The position numbers and the translations under genes were made by a program. Shown here piece by piece: positions 20,457-21,118 of a DNA stretch of 21,118 bases (position 1 is its first letter; every line of letters starts with the position of its first letter). Where the stretch lies: assembly GCA_002633005.1 (NCBI GenBank), contig NMRA01001417.1, forward strand, positions 1-21,118, in the 5' to 3' direction. Source of the DNA: Phoronis australis (lineage: Eukaryota; Phoronida; Phoronidae). The notes beneath the pieces were generated by a model, which saw only the letters and a list, made by a program, of their open reading frames with translations, had not been told where the DNA came from and did no database searches.

Positions 20457-21118
20457 ATTCCGCCTCCTCACTTCAAACGTGTTTTTCCGGAAAAGTAACT
20501 GCTGGAAATCTATGCCCCTCCGTTCCTAGGTCCTCTGGCCCTCTCTCAGCTGATGATTAGGGTTAGGGTTAGGGTTAGGGTTCAGAACGGTTGAGTTTTC
20601 GTTAATCGGCGCAAAACCGGGCACTTCGTTGCCCTTCCCCGAAAAACCGAGAATTTTACGCAGATTCCGCCTCCTCAATTCAAACGTCTATTGCCGGAGA
20701 ACTAACCGTTGAAAATCGATGCCCTTCCGTTCGTAGGTCCTCTGGCCCTCCATCAGTAGAGTAAAAGAAAAAGAATGGATTCTCAACAGTTAAGTTTTCG
20801 TCAATTGGCACAAAGCCCCGCACGACTTTGCCCTACCTCGAAAATTCGAGAATTTTACGGAGATTTCGCATCCTCATTTGAAACGTCCATTGCCGGAAAA
20901 CTAACCGTTGGAAATCGATGCTCCTCCGTTCCTATGTTCCCTGGCCCTCCATCACTAGAGGAAAAGAAAAATAATTGACTTTTAACACTTGAGTTTTCGT
21001 CAATTGGCGCAAAACCGCGCACGACTTTGCCCTAACTCGAATAACCGAGAATTTTACGGAGATTCCGCCTCCTCAGTTGAAACGTCTATTGCCGTAAAAC
21101 TAACCGTTGAAAATCGAT
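20453..21118 (+). repeat. Satellite array, distal segment after the insertion
   Basis: Satellite resumes in the phase where it was interrupted (GGAGATTCCGCCTCCTCA from 20453) and continues to the window edge. It includes the end of the interrupted monomer, two complete steps (virtual anchor 20579, then 20778 and 20977, both 199 bp) and a partial last monomer ending in ATCGAT. The interrupted monomer also carries the telomeric tract described separately. The array probably continues beyond the window. Confidence 0.93.
20557..20582 (+). repeat. Interstitial telomeric repeat, (TTAGGG)4 plus TT
   Basis: Four perfect TTAGGG units and a further TT. They sit between the satellite landmarks CTCTCTCAG (ending 20549) and AACGGTTGAG (from 20586), where other monomers have the A-rich linker and GACTTTC. 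A seven-base non-satellite stretch, CTGATGA (20550-20556), precedes the tract. About 29 bases of monomer are replaced by 37, so this is a replacement rather than a simple insertion. Vertebrates and many invertebrates use TTAGGG telomeres. Confidence 0.92.

Noticed and set aside
20557-20582. A true chromosome end
   Set aside because: Only four units are present, and satellite continues for more than 500 bp beyond them, so this is interstitial.

Overview
The whole window is a eukaryotic tandem satellite array. I see no credible protein-coding gene, rRNA, tRNA, CRISPR array or bacterial-type operon. Measured from one anchor (the G of the recurring GACTTTCAACGG, or GTCTTTCAACGG in some variants), there are 105 monomer starts, almost all spaced 194-203 bp, with 197-199 bp most common. 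The host is most likely an animal. Four perfect TTAGGG telomeric units lie inside the array, the layout is nucleosome-scale satellite DNA, and nothing looks prokaryotic. The monomer is rich in CpG (about 15 in a typical copy), which is unusual for heavily methylated vertebrate DNA, so an invertebrate or a hypomethylated vertebrate satellite are both possible. I do not recognise the family and cannot name the species.

Layout. Left domain, 1-13604: 69 monomer starts that fall largely into four recognisable subtypes (called A, B, C and D here), with a degenerate four-monomer higher-order repeat of about 790 bp. This is clearest at 7923-10291, where three tetramers follow one another. A 36-bp slippage scar at 13569-13640 marks the passage into the right domain, 13605-20050. 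That domain has more diverged monomers, mostly of an 'ACCCCGCAC ... CCCCGAAAAACCGAG' type, plus an approximate eight-monomer block duplication. A non-satellite segment of about 400 bp (20051-20456) is inserted in one monomer at GGAG/ATTCCGCC. The same monomer also carries an interstitial telomeric tract (20557-20582) in place of its usual polypurine linker. Satellite then resumes to the window end.

Two single N characters (2500 and 17543) look like assembly joins. Both sit beside near-identical or identical copies of neighbouring sequence, so local copy number there should not be trusted. The many short open frames are translations of the monomer itself (198 bp = 66 codons) and are not annotated as genes. 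The only stretch that reads as possible gene debris is inside the 20051-20456 insert: one frame broken by a single TGA, preceded by a splice-acceptor-like sequence.
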